DNA from: Taeniopygia guttata
Taxonomy: Eukaryota > Chordata > Aves > Passeriformes > Estrildidae
Direction of reading: 5' to 3'
Assembly (NCBI RefSeq): GCF_048771995.1
Contig: NC_133024.1
Coordinates: forward strand, 29,032,001-29,096,000
DNA length: 64,000 bases
The notes beneath the pieces were generated by a model. That model saw only the letters and a list, made by a program, of their open reading frames with translations, did no database searches and was not told the origin of the DNA. The position numbers and the translations under genes are program-made. Every line of letters begins with the position of its first letter. Position 1 is the stretch's first letter. This document shows positions 1 through 11,594 of the stretch, in pieces.

Positions 1-1394
1 GGGCAAAGGACTATTACCATGCATGCAGGATAAACATACTGATCTTCAAAGGAAATTTTCAATTTGTGATTATTGTACAGTGTTTCTTCATTGGGATGGG
101 AATTATTGGACTCCAGGCACATCCCTGGAGAAAAGGCAGAAGAACTTTTATGTGAATCCTTTAAATATCAGCTGACTGGCTAGGAGGACCACTTTGCAGA
201 ACAGTAATTAAACATGAATAGGCAGCAAATCCTTTCAGCAGTGAAGATTAGTTGCATTTTTGGTGCAGTTAACATGTCGAAGCACTGTTGAGATTACATC
301 TGGAATACCACCTCTCTAGTTCACACACATTCCTGTCCTGCCCTAGCCCCAGTACAACAGAGACTGACCCTCACTAAGATTATCAAGGGAGTGGGGCAGA
401 AATATAAGAGAGGTTGAAAGATTTTGTTCATCATGCAGAGAAGAAGGCTAAAAGATTAGTAATTGCATGACTCCAAATGCTTAACCAGAGTTGTAGTCTT
501 AGAGGGGCACAGTGGAATCAAATGGGAACAAGCTGCAGCAAGGTAAACCCTGATTAGTACTTTCTAATAATAAATAAATAAAAAGTACTTTCTCTTGATG
601 ATGCTTCCACACTGGAAAGTGTTTCTTGGAGATTTTTTTTCAAATCACTGTCCTTGAAGATATTCAGAAATCACCTGGACAAAGCTCTAAGCAACATGTG
701 TTGGAGCATTGGAGTTAGCCCTGTTTTGAGCAGGAATTTGTATTGAGACACCTCCAGAAGTCCCCTCCCATCAATTTTTCTACAAGTCTATGATTTTTAT
801 TATCTTGATTTACTGATTTGAGATGCCTGGAAAAAGCACTAGAATTTTTTTAACTTGTAAAAGGAGGTCAGCAACTCCCCCAAAACCACAATTTTTTTTT
901 TTTGTATGTTGCACAACAGAAAGAGCAGCTGCACATGCAGACCCATCAGTTGACTTGAGTAACAATAAGATTGTGTGATAACTTGAGGCAAAAAACCCAA
1001 CAGCTTTCATGAGATCGTTTATGTGTCACTTTTTCTGCCCAGCTGTAAAATGGTGAACAGAAAGCCACATCCTGTGCATTGTCCTGAGAAGCTGGGGAGG
1101 TGTTGTGGTAAGAGAGGCTGATGCATTATCAGAAAGGTTTTTTGAGTAAATGTCAAACCGCATCCTGTTTTGGTAAAATTTAACTGCTGTTCCCTTAAAG
1201 AGATATTTTCCAGTGCAGTTTGGCACATCATCTGCTCTCATTCTGAGGTACCATTTTCTGCTGAGGCCTTCAGAGACAGTTTCCTCTGCTGTTGACTCTT
1301 ATGTTAGATAGAAACTCCTTTAGTACCTCTGCTCTGAACCTCCTGCTTCTTCTGCCTCGCTAGTACATTCTCAGGTCTTATGCTTCCAAAGCTT
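1..1394. other. Flank beyond the D-J-C unit 2 duplication
   Basis: This is AT-rich noncoding DNA with only short chance reading frames. The sequence homologous to unit 1 starts near 1,395 (matching about 13,795), so this stretch lies outside the tandem duplication, 4 kb or more 3' of TRBC2. I see no gene, RNA or clear repeat in it. Confidence 0.5.
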
Positions 1395-4146
1395 CACAAG
1401 TGCTCCTCTACCTTAGTCAGTGTTTTTCCTACATCTGTGCAGGAAACATTTATGCATAAAATGTATGACTCTGTTCTTCATTTATCCCTGTGTGAGCTTC
1501 TGCAGAACTACCAATGGTTTAATTTGTGGTGTGAGATAATAATGAGATGCAAAGTGGATGAAAGTTCTCTGGAAAGACTTTCCACATTTACTAAACCCTC
1601 AGGTTTATAGATTATGGAGCACAGAAAAGGTCAACACAAACAACGTTTTACAGAAACACACTCTGGTTCCCTTTGCTTCTTCTCCACTACAGGTTAGATT
1701 CTCTTCCCTATCTCTCAGTTGTATCCATTTTACCTTATCTCTGAGTTATGTCTTTATTTCTTTTCAGTCCTGAAATGAATGTGCTTATTTTCTTACTTTT
1801 CCTAATTTTCCTTTTTACTCTTCTTTGAAAGGTAAACACAATTTAATCATATTTCATCCATTGCCTAGTACAACTCGCATTCTCTCCTTCTTTTTGTGTA
1901 AAATCCTCCCCTTCATTCTCACTAGCTGGTTCTCTTGAAAACTGTAAGAGACACAGTATATTTGTAGAGAAGTGGACTTACATAAATATCACCCTGAAGA
2001 CATCACTTTGCCCAAAGTGGTCTCATGTATGGCTAGAACAACAAATGGGTGCAGAGTAGAATTCTGCTTTTCTCCTTGGAGCTAAGCTTCAGCCCCATCA
2101 CTAGCATCGTCTCTAAAAAACACTCTTGAAAAAGAGCTTGATGGACAAAAAATTTCCTTTAAACATACTTCAATCCATAAGAAAAAAAAGAAAAAGGAGA
2201 TATTATATGAGCCCAGATATGTATCTGTCTCTCTTTCAAAGTGGTCTCTTTGCACCTCTATAATAGCAGGAGGGTGTGAGAATGACAATTACAGGGCTTG
2301 TAGCAAGCTTGGAAAAGAACAGGATTGCATTGCAGACCTCGGTCTCAATTTCCAGAGACTGAGAGATATGAATTCAGTGTGGCAACATTCTTCATATTCC
2401 AGAGACTAAAGGGAAGTCTCTGTCATTTGCCAGATTCCTCCCTGCCATAGAACAGCTTAGTTATGTCCCTCCTTCACACCGTAGCTTGTCTGCTCCAAAA
2501 TTCCTATGCCCAAGTTTGTCCCCTGTTCACTTTGACCAAGTTCTGCCATGACCACTCTGAAAGTCTGTGCGTGTGAGGAGAAGATTGATCTGGGGGCTTT
2601 TCTGACAGCTCTGATAAATTCAGCCATTTTCACCAAATGTCCTAATAAATTATATTCATCTTAATGTGTTTCAGGCTGAGCTGGAATTATTTTTTAATAT
2701 TCCATTCTGCTGTGCTCCAGTCTATTCTAACTTCATAGAGCATGAATAATGGGACATTTCTTTTTCTTGGGAAAAGAACCCATCCTCAGAATCAAAAGAT
2801 GACTCTTTGTTTATCATTGTCAGACCCCCTGAAATGTGCCCCTTTGTACAACCTTAACCTTTGTACAACCTTCTCAGGATTCTCACTTGCTGAGAACTGT
2901 TCCTTTTGTTTCTTCTCCAAAGTGCAAGGGGACACCTTTCCCTAGACCAGCTCATACACATCTTGTGAATGTACGAACCCTTGAAGCATATTTGTTAAAA
3001 GTGTTTTTCAGGAAGAGGTTCTCTGTTTTGTTTGGTGCAGCCACAACACTACTTAAGTGATTTCTGTACTCAGAACACCAAATAAATCTCTTGGTTCAGT
3101 AGGATATTTTCTCCTCTTCCGGAGTGTTTTGAGTACATTGAAAGAGTGACAAACACTGAGCAGGACAACAACTCCATTTTACAGCATTATACCCATCTGC
3201 CCTCTAGCACTAAGATACGGCTTTTTTCTTTAATGACATGAATTGAGGTATGACAGATTCCTCTCAAGTCTCACATCAGATCCTTTTGAAACAAAACCAT
3301 TAAGTGCCAGGCAACTTACAATCTATTCACCAACTTTTTCCTCAATACCATAGTGAATCTGGTGTCATTGCCAAGGTAGTCCCACAAATGAACCAAGTGA
3401 GAGAAAAGAGCAGCTCCCATGCTTCTCCCAAGAGGATATCACTTCTCATCTGGCTGGAGTGCTGTTTCCTTCTCTACCACCTTTGAATTATGCAGCTGTT
3501 CTGGCCCAAAATCAGCTCCTGGCCAGGGCAAGCCTCCAAAGCCTGCAGCCCTGCTCTGCTTGTTGGTACTGAGTGTAAGTGCTGGATGAGTCTCTTCTGT
3601 TCCCATATCTGATAAGTTATTTCTACAGGGATTGTCAATGAATGATCTTTAATGTGAGTTTCTTATGGCACTACTCATCACTGAAAATTGTGCGGTAGGA
3701 CATTATTACTACAGAGGACCAAATTTGAAAACAACAACTCATGCTTTTCAAGGGAAAAGAAGCAAAACCTTTATTCCTGAATCAAGGAGATGAGTTCTCA
3801 GCCTCAGAGGATTAAGAAGATGCTACTTTCAAAGATATGTTACAATGACATATGATACATTATGATATGGAAGAACAGGGAAAGATCAGCAGTGATTACA
3901 AAAATTTGAAGAACAGGATGGCAACAGACAATTACAAAAAAATTGTATTCAGAAGTTTGTAGAAGTATAGATTCTTCTGCTACTGAAAGGGAGTGAACTT
4001 GTTATGTTCCTGCTGAGGTGATGACAAGGGCTCTTCATTTATTCTCTAGATAACTTGACACCAGTCTAATTGAAAACAAAATGCGATAAAAAAAGAAGAA
4101 CAATAAAATAGTAATGATAAAAACCATCAGACAACAGAAACAAATA
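1395..4146. other. Noncoding region 3' of TRBC2
   Basis: There are no supported genes here. The stretch is nearly identical to about 13,800-16,575 in unit 1, apart from the first 500 bases. It contains a TGTGGT (RUNX-like) motif at 1,525-1,530 next to AGATAA (GATA-like) at 1,534-1,539, and both are also present in unit 1. The mouse TRB enhancer lies several kb 3' of C-beta-2, so this region is a reasonable but unproven place to look for its counterpart. Confidence 0.4.
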
Positions 4147-4930
4147 CAGGAACTGGCTGGATGACCTTGCCCAAAGAGTTAGCATCAATGTTTGAATGTT
4201 CAAGTGGGAATCAGCCACGTACGGTTTCCATCAAGGGTCGGTACTGGGGCCAAAAGCATTTTGTCAACTTTCATCAGAGTGTCATTGATACTGGGAGCAA
4301 GTGCAGCCTCAGCGAGTTCACAGATGACACAAAGCTTTGTGGCCATGGGTGTGTTTGAGGGAAGGGATGACGGCCACAGGGAACTGGACAAACTTGGAGA
4401 AGAGCCCATGTGAACCCCCACCAACCCCTCCTGCAGTTCTGTGTCCAGCTCAGGAGGCCCCAGCACAGGAAACTCATGGCCATGACAGAGCAGGTCCAGA
4501 GGAGCCCCACAGAAACAGACACAGGGCCTCAGGCTGGGAGAACAAACCCTGCTGAGACTGCAGAAGAGAAGCCTCTGGAGAGGCCTGCCTGAGGCCTTTC
4601 AACATACAGCAGTGGGGGACTTTTAAGAAAAACAGAGATATTTTACCAAGGCCTGCAGTAGCAGGATGAGGAGCCCAGGTTTTAAACTGATGCAGGGTAG
4701 CTTCAGAGTAAAGGAAGAAATTTGTTCTGGCGAGGGTGGAGAGACAGTGGAACAGGTTTCCCAGAGAAGCTGTGGATGTCCCACCTCTGGAAGTGTTTAC
4801 GGCCTGGTTGCATGGGGCTTTGAGCAACCTGGTCTAGTGAAGGATGTCCATGCCCTTTTCAGTGTAGGGATGGAACTAGATAATCTTTAAATGCTCTTTC
4901 TATCCTAAACCATTCTATGATTCTATGACT
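4147..4930 (+). mobile_element. CR1 LINE, 5'-truncated, unit 2 copy
   Basis: This is the 3' end of an avian CR1 LINE in sense orientation. It carries the end of ORF2, with the typical stretch around 'caagggtcggtactggggcc' and 'ttcacagatgacacaaagct'. The 3' UTR follows, and the diagnostic terminal repeat 'attctatgattctatga' lies at about 4,912-4,928. ORF2 is cut at its 5' end and interrupted, so it is dead. The same element sits at 16,577-17,359 in unit 1, so it inserted before the D-J-C duplication. Confidence 0.85.
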
Positions 4931-5427
4931 GTGATCCAGAAATAGATGAATATATCCCCTCCAGTATATCCTTGCAAAAGGACCAAAAAATATAACCGAG
5001 ATTTTCCTCATCTTTGCCCTCAGCTCTACCAGGTCACTTCTCAAATACATCTCCCTCTTCTGCTATTAAATGGACAAGTGCTGAGACTTCTGCTGCTCCC
5101 ACTGCGTGTATGTTTCCACTGTAGGCAAAACTTACTAATTAAAAGAACTTCCTGGCAGTTAGTTCAATATATCCATTTTGTTCAGATTGTCTGTTGTTCT
5201 TTATAAATCTTTGTAAATGTTTGATCAGATTTATCCCCTGCATCTCCTCAAAAACCTGATTCTTATTATCACTGCTGGCATATGCCCCTTTACAATGGTT
5301 ACACAAATATGTGATAAATCTGCTATTTCCGTTATTTACTTTCTAAGCTACTTGTTCTTAATTCTCATCTTTTTCCTGTGTGTAAAGAGGATTGTGAGAA
5401 GGAATTTCTCTGCTAGATAGCATTGAT

Positions 5428-5433
5428 TTTATT
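5428..5433 (-). terminator. TRBC2 polyadenylation signal
   Basis: AATAAA on the minus strand lies about 47 bases past the TRBC2 stop codon, giving a very short 3' UTR. The same signal is kept in TRBC1 at 17,858-17,863. Confidence 0.7.
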
Positions 5434-5479
5434 GGAGTTCTGGACAAACAGTAAGAGAAAACCCATCACTTGTGATTTC

Positions 5480-7568
5480 TCATGCCAAACTGCGCAAAGC
5501 CTGGCGGAGCACCTGCAGAACAGCCACCCCTCGAGAAAAGGTTTAACATGCATGCACTGATCCTTGACTAGTGAGTAAGCCCAGCCTTCCAGGGCCACTC
5601 TGACTTACCTTGGCTGTCCACACCAGACCACTCACCAAAACTGCATAGACCAAGGCTTTGCCACAGAGGATGAGGTAAGTGAGCTTCAGGGAATTTCCAT
5701 ACCGCAAGTACGACTCTGCAAGTCAAACACCATTTGTATTTGTGTATTCAGTTTTCATCATCATCATTACAAGATGGTAGTTTCAATGGAGCTTTCATCA
5801 AATGAGAACCCTTGAAATCCTTAGCTATGCAACATCAAGGAACTAGAGGCAAATGAGTGGCTCTGTTGACACCAGAGAACCAGGGAAGGGACAGAACATG
5901 GAGACTTAAAGAACCAAAAGAGAAAGCAAGTCTAGGAAAGACAAAGATCGGCTTTATGCTGGGAAAGTACTGAGTTCCACACCCACTGATGAACTGGGCT
6001 GTTCATCTGAGTCCCCAGATAGGAAGAGAAAATAGGCTGAATCGCACGATACAAATGTTTTATTTTGTCTCATTACTGAGAGTGGCCTTATGAGTGCTGC
6101 TGATGGACCAGGAAAGTTTTACAAAGCCCAGAATAAGATGGCTTCTAGATGTTTTATTCTTGTGGATTTTTCACTCTTAAGGGGTTGCCATAGTATTGAG
6201 ATACAAGATCTGTCTTGGTTCAGCCTTAAGATTGCTGAAGCATTAAAGAAGCTCTTGAAAAACTGGAGTGTGCAAATACGTGTACAAAGAGGAAAGAAAT
6301 GTAATTTGTACTATTGATATCCTCCATACAGTACAGCAGTGTGGAGCGGAATGTGACTTGTCATGGGAATTGTTCTGAGTTTGATACTGAGAAATATTCA
6401 GAATATCATATCCTAAATCTTGATGCCAGAATCACTTGGGCAAGTATGGATCGTTTCTTGCCCGGCTGAGCAAGAATTTCCCAATGTAAGTCAGTTTCTA
6501 GGACTGGAGGAGATGATAAAGAGTACATTTCAGTCTACAGGAAGGTACCATAATTTCTTTTGTTTTCAAATGGAATCACATGGGAGAGCTAAAGCCCAAA
6601 GCTGAGCTACATACAATATGCACAAACAGCCCTCCAAAAAACTTTTCTTCTTTTCCTTTCTTTTTAATAGCACAGACAAATCACTTACAGGAGAAAGAAG
6701 AAGCTATTCATACAGCAGATATCTCCCACACGTTGTACTTAATGTTAGTAAAACTGGCAATAAAATACACACTGATAACTGCCTGAGAGTAGAGGCAAAA
6801 TTCTCTTTATGGGAGTAGCCACACGTACCTTCTGTGAGTGCACAACCTGAAAGACAAAAATGAACGGAAAGTCATGTTTCTTTTCAGAGCAAACAAAATA
6901 CAGATTTTAGAAGTTTCACTATATAGAGCACAACACTGCCTCGTTCCTCCTGCTACTCTAGGGGCTTTATGATACTGTGCAATTTACCCCACTACAGAGA
7001 TTTCTCAGTGGAAAGCCTCAAAAAACTCAGCATTTAGAATGCTATCACAGGGACAAAGGCCCAGGAATGGGAAGAGACATATGCTAATACCTCAATATTT
7101 AGGTCTGTATTTGCGCCAGAAGAACACCTTGTATGGAAGCTACATATAGATGTGGTTATATCAAAACACTTGCTCTTTTGATTTGTGATATCTATCTTAG
7201 ACAGCATGGTAAGAGATGTTTTTTTTACTCACCAGCATCACCAGAGATAAATTTGTTTATTGATGCTGTTGTTCCATTCTGAAAAAAATTGGCAACACAC
7301 TCGAATCGATTCAGAGGGTTGAACCACTCCCAGGCTGGCATCCTCAGTCGGCTGGTCAGTGAGTAGGTGCTCCCATTCTGTGTGGAGGAGTCGTCTGTCC
7401 CCACCCCTTCGGTCCTCTTCACACCATTCACCCTCCACCCCAGAGTCAGGTGGTCAGGGTAGAAACCAGAGGCCAGGCACACCAGCGTGGCCTTGCTCTT
7501 CTGCTGGATCTCCTGCTTGGATGGGGAAAAGATGGCCACAGCTGGAGGTATGATTTCATCATTCTTCC
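5480..7568 (-). CDS. TRBC2: T-cell receptor beta constant region 2 (four exons)
   Basis: This is the constant part of the TCR beta chain, which pairs with TCR alpha and CD3 at the T-cell surface. Exon 1 (7,568-7,233, 336 nt) is the Ig domain, opening GKNDEIIPPAVAIFSPSKQE, with the cysteine pair in ATLVCLASGFYP and FECVANFF, and two N-glycosylation sites (NGST, NGTT). Exon 2 (6,846-6,829, 18 nt) encodes the hinge CALTE with the likely interchain cysteine. Exon 3 (5,715-5,609, 107 nt) is the connecting peptide and membrane span, with a lysine in LILCGKALVYAVL as expected for CD3 contact. Exon 4 (5,512-5,480) most likely encodes the tail VLRQALRSLA and stop. All introns are GT-AG. Exons 2 and 3 have the same lengths as in mammals. 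The protein is about 164 residues and lacks the long FG loop of mammalian C-beta, as known for birds. The exon 4 boundary is the least certain part. Confidence 0.93.
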
Positions 7569-9516
7569 CTGAAACACAAAGCAACATGGTCCAGAGCCTC
7601 CATGCCTCTGTTCAATCAGAACCCCCTGAAAATGGTCCTGAGTTTGTGCCCTGTTACTCCTGAAATACCTGGCCTTTGCCTGCTGTCTGTTGGACAATTA
7701 ATGTCTATTGGATATGACACAGCAGGAAAGTGGAAGGATTTCTTTTCACTCGTTTCACAGAAACATAAAAGGGTCTGGCCACAGAAATGCAGCGGCACAT
7801 GGATTTCTTGTAGTGCCTCTGTCAGAAGAATACAAAGCTTCAAAGAAACTGAGCAAACAGATGGGCAGAAAAGTCCCCAGTTTTGCTGTAAGGCCTGTAT
7901 TTGTAATCTTCTATGAATAGATAAGGGAGTCTCTTTTAAGGCACAAACATCTTCAGCAAACTGAGTTATATAACTGGGGATGGAGTTAAGACACATGGTG
8001 GTCATTGCAGTGCTCAGATTTATGCTGTCACAGGATACCCTACTTGGCTCCCCATCTACGAGATGACCTGGAAGGAAAGAGCTGATCCTTCTCACTGTCT
8101 GAAGTGAAAAACAATTGTGGCAGGTAACATCAATCTGCCAGGGATCACGTTTTGCCTTGGGTCTTAACCAATCCATTTTTAAGAATATTAAACATGTCTT
8201 TATGTAATTTAAATTTTCAGTTATTGTAGGTGTGAGAAGCTCTGATCCTAGGCTACACACATTCCTAAAATGATGCAAGATTCTATAGGCTGGCAAATCA
8301 AGCATTGTTCCCTGTCCTAATGTGTTTAATATCTACTTTTAAGATTAATGAAAACAGACCTCAGCCAAAAGGATGTACGAGGCAGCCATGAGAAGTTATT
8401 CAGAAGCTAAGCAGGGACCCTAAAAGCCAGGAAGTTTTCATATACTATATCTCATGCTAGATGAGTAAAAAAATATATTTTTGACTCATCTAGCATGAGA
8501 AGCCCATGAGGTCTATAGAGTGCTGGTGGAAAAAAGAATGTAGAGAAAACTGTGGAGCCAAAGAGAAGATTATTACCCTGGGTTGGTTTTTTGTATCAAG
8601 GCACTATGAATTGTGGTTGTTCTTTCTGATCACTCTCTCCTTTGCAGAGGAAGAGAGGTAGCAGAATGAGCAGAAATGAATATCTTGCAGAGATCTTGTC
8701 CCCTAAGCCCTTGTGTTTGCATTCAAGTGATGCCTTAATTGTGACCACCAGTGCTTGCTCTGCAAAGATCCCTGGGCTGCTTCTGCATGAGCTTGTACAG
8801 ACTTTAGATGACCTGGATATTAAATGGAGATAATTCCCTAGAGTGTTTAGCACTGTTCTCTTTCCTTTTAGTGGGTATGGAGAGAGGTTGATCACTTCTA
8901 CTTCTCCCTTCCAGCACTTGGCATTATGACTTTTTTTTCCTATTCTAAAATTATTTCTGACAAATTCTTCAGCTCATAGCCTTAACAGCTAATAAGTGAA
9001 GAGGTGGCAACAGATAGGAGGGCAAAAGAAAAAGGAGAAATTTAATAGCCTAAAGAAAAAAAGAAACAAACAACCATGGTAGGTAGGTGAAGGAGAGAGA
9101 CAGAAAGAAAAAATTATAAAAGTACTGAAACTACTGGAAACACAAAGAAAATCAGAAAATTGGCATGCTTGAAATGGAATAAAGGGATTGGTAAAAGCAA
9201 GGACTAGAGAAAAAAGTCTGATCAGCAGCCCATTGTGTTCTGGTCATCCATGCTGCTCGTGGTAGACACTGACACAAATCTCGATCACTTCCATGCATAA
9301 ACTCCTTCTCTCTCACACAGACTTCACCCACCTGAGAGAAGAAGTATCACAGTTCCTCCATTCCCATCATTGCAAGGTCAGTTTCACAATTTCTTGTTAT
9401 CTTTCACTCCTACTCTCATTTTAAAATCATCTGTGTATATGCTACATGTCATGAATGCAAGGGCAATTTTCAGGTGTCCTCCACACTGAGCACTTGGGTA
9501 AACAACAGCTCCTTAC
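7569..9516. other. J-C intron of unit 2
   Basis: This noncoding stretch separates J2-3 from C2. A minus-strand reading frame runs through 7,616-8,305, but its unit 1 counterpart is shifted by indels, so it is not coding. The only structure I see is the perfect inverted repeat at 8,450-8,500. The interval 9,250-10,075, which includes J2-3, has no counterpart in unit 1. Confidence 0.5.
8450..8500. repeat. Perfect 17-bp inverted repeat (hairpin) in the J-C intron, unit 2
   Basis: The arms TCTCATGCTAGATGAGT (8,450-8,466) and ACTCATCTAGCATGAGA (8,484-8,500) are exact reverse complements around an A/T-rich 17-base loop that can itself partly pair. The right arm contains TGACTCA, the AP-1 consensus. 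Both arms are unchanged in unit 1 (20,877-20,927), where the loop differs at one base. It could be a foldback element or a regulatory site. Confidence 0.85.
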
Positions 9517-9564
9517 CTATGACTGTGAGCACAGTACCAACTCCAAAGTTAAGCGGCTGGTTTG
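9517..9564 (-). CDS. TRBJ2-3: TRB joining segment J2-3
   Basis: The segment encodes (A/P/T/S)-NQPLNFGVGTVLTVI plus one base, and splices through GTAAGG to C2. It has the J hallmark FGxGT and a start very like mammalian J segments that open NQP. Its 12-bp-spacer RSS lies just 5' (9,565-9,592). It is present only in unit 2; the equivalent of about 0.8 kb is missing from unit 1. It would be joined to D1 or D2 and read with C2 only. Confidence 0.85.
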   Translation of the reverse strand, partial: QTSRLTLELVLCSQS

Positions 9565-9592
9565 CACAGCTGTACAAAGTCAGGCTCTAACC
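9565..9592 (-). promoter_or_regulatory. 12-RSS of J2-3
   Basis: On the minus strand the nonamer is GGTTAGAGC, the spacer is 12 bp, and the heptamer is AGCTGTG abutting the coding end. The GTG next to the coding flank is kept; nonamer match is about 5 of 9. Confidence 0.75.
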
Positions 9593-10376
9593 CCCGGGGG
9601 CATTATGCTCTTCCTACCAGCCACATAGCTGCTTAAAATGGTACTGTTTAAAGCAGCAGGCACCAGTGAATATTTCTACATTTTGCTATCAGATGGGGCA
9701 GTAGCAGATAGAAAAAGTTACTTTGCCTTGTCATTCCAAATGCCTTGATACAGGTGATGTTCAGTCCTTTGCTGGGATGGGGGAAAACAAAGAAAGAAAA
9801 TAGGGAAAAATAAAAAGAATAGAGGGGGAAGTATGCTTATAATAATACAGTCCTTGCTGAGCAGCAGAAATTGTGAAAGCAGAAGACAGCATCCCAAAGC
9901 AACTTTAGACAGACTGACAACCATCTACGGACAGGCAAGCAAAGTGCCAGCATGATTACTCCTTCCCTCCATGGTTCAGCACACAGGAGAATCCAGACTC
10001 TACCTTCAAAATGCTGCTTTGGATCATTGCACAGATAAACTGTAAAAACCTGCAGACTAGAGAAGCATTTTTCATACCCAACCTCTATAATATTTCCTTG
10101 GAAGATGGGTGAAAATAAAATTATTTATTCCCTTCTCCCTTCATGAAGTTCCCAGAAATTAAAGACAAAGACTGCAGGCACAAAGACCTCAGTATTTGTG
10201 CCTGTAAATCCTATATTTCCATAATGGCACATCTCATTTTAATAAGCAACCAATAAAACATTAATCCTGTTCTCATGACTGCATGAAAAATTATCATTAT
10301 TAAGCTTTTAATTAAGAATGTTCTTGTCCCCTAAACCAGTTTCACATAAATCACAGAGATCCGACATTTTACTTAC

Positions 10377-10425
10377 CTATGACCGTAAGTTTTGTCCCAC
10401 TGCCAAAGAACAGTCTATTATTATT
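10377..10425 (-). CDS. TRBJ2-2: TRB joining segment J2-2
   Basis: The 49-nt segment encodes NNNRLFFGSGTKLTVI plus one base. The FGSGT motif and the splice donor GTAAGT are intact, and a good 12-RSS precedes it. Its unit 1 partner is J1-2 (NNRQLFFGSGTKLTVI). The framework part of the pair is almost identical, while the 5' codons that enter CDR3 differ (NNNRL versus NNRQL). Confidence 0.92.
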
Positions 10426-10453
10426 CACACCATTTTGCAGCTGCAGAAAAACC
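10426..10453 (-). promoter_or_regulatory. 12-RSS of J2-2
   Basis: The minus strand reads nonamer GGTTTTTCT (8 of 9 to consensus), a 12-bp spacer, and heptamer TGGTGTG, which keeps the GTG next to the coding end. The RSS is identical in J1-2. Confidence 0.85.
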
Positions 10454-11517
10454 TCTCCTCTACTCCCAGTCCTCTGAGCCAAGCCTGTGGACTAACCCTC
10501 CCCTCATGTGGTACCAGAAAAGAAGAAATACAGAGTACATTTATCTCAGGTCTCCTAGAAAACAGGTCTGTAAGGGAACACCACCAAATCTGCGTGTCTA
10601 AAAAGCTGTTGTTGGATGTTCCAACATTTTTTTAGGTGATATTTATCTATTTATCTAAGTGTCATATTAGAATATTAGAAAATATTTCCCATATGTCAAC
10701 ATTCCCTGAGATCTCTTTCTCTTTGAAATGAATAATATATTAGTTTTCTGTGGTTTTCAGTGGCTGTTTAGCACCTATTCTGAAATAGTAAGACCATTGT
10801 CCTTTGTGGTATTTGTATCACCATCCTGGTGAGCCTGTACAGTGGAAAGAAACAGGCTCTGCTGTGGAGACCTACTTTCTATAACAACAAGGACTTAAAA
10901 AGCTGCAGAGAGATTTTAGTATTACTTATTATATAGTTGAGTACTTATTAGTACCTTCTTTTTTATAAATTAAAAATGCCAGCACACGCGTTTTTCCAGG
11001 TTATCTGAGACAACACATTCTTTAATTCACCCTGTGAAGATCTATGATAATTTAGGCTTGAATTGTCTTGATCTTGTTTTGTAGACCCCTTCAAAGTGCA
11101 ACTCTAAGTCAGTTCTTTCCAGACAGACAAATCAGCTTTTCACTGACTTGTCCTTAATCACCCCTCTAGCCCCAGCAGAACCAGTGTTGTAGAGAGTAGC
11201 TATATTTTTTGGGAATTTTTGCATGTGTTGATTTGATAGGACAACTTGTTTTTTTATGTCATGTAAACATTATTTATCCTATCCCTTATCCTCATTCTTT
11301 CTAGGGACAGCTTTTTCTTAACTGAAAACACATTCATTCAGTTCTCCAAAATGAAAGGTGTGTCCCTACCTAGAGGACCCAACTTACTCTATGCTGAGAA
11401 GTAGACAGGCCTGCTAACACACTGGTTTAATAATGATAGGGAGGTTAATGATGACATTCTCTAATGAGAAGACAAGGCATTTGAAGTGAACTAAAAGAGG
11501 AAACAAAAGTTTCTTAC
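10454..11517. other. J2-1 to J2-2 spacer
   Basis: No gene is seen. The stretch is alignable to unit 1 but more diverged than the C region. Unit 1 has about 590 extra bases (22,340-22,935) relative to a point near 10,700 here. Confidence 0.4.
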
Positions 11518-11566
11518 CCATTACTGTAAGTTTTGTGCCACTGCCAAAAACCATATCAGCAGAAAT
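11518..11566 (-). CDS. TRBJ2-1: TRB joining segment J2-1
   Basis: The segment encodes ISADMVFGSGTKLTVM plus one base, followed by the donor GTAAGA. It has an intact FGxGT motif and a 12-RSS with a consensus heptamer. Its unit 1 partner J1-1 encodes YTSGLSFGSGTKLTVM: the last ten residues are the same, whereas almost every base of the CDR3-coding 5' third differs. It is the most 5' J of unit 2. Confidence 0.92.
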
Positions 11567-11594
11567 CACAGTGACCAAGTGATGTACCATAAGC
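11567..11594 (-). promoter_or_regulatory. 12-RSS of J2-1
   Basis: The minus strand reads nonamer GCTTATGGT (6 of 9), a 12-bp spacer, then heptamer CACTGTG, a perfect match to consensus. Confidence 0.85.

Noticed and set aside
4474-4827. Minus-strand frame of 117 codons
   Set aside because: Lies antisense inside the CR1 LINE fragment.
7616-8305. Minus-strand frame of 229 codons just 5' of C2 exon 1 (and 285 codons at 19,875-20,732)
   Set aside because: The two copies are shifted against each other by indels that are not multiples of three, there are no domains, and the unit 1 frame runs into C1 exon 1 out of phase. It is intron sequence.
11389-11420. An 'acttac' donor-like site suggesting another J near 11.39 kb
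   Set aside because: No FGxGT motif or RSS lies upstream of it on the minus strand.
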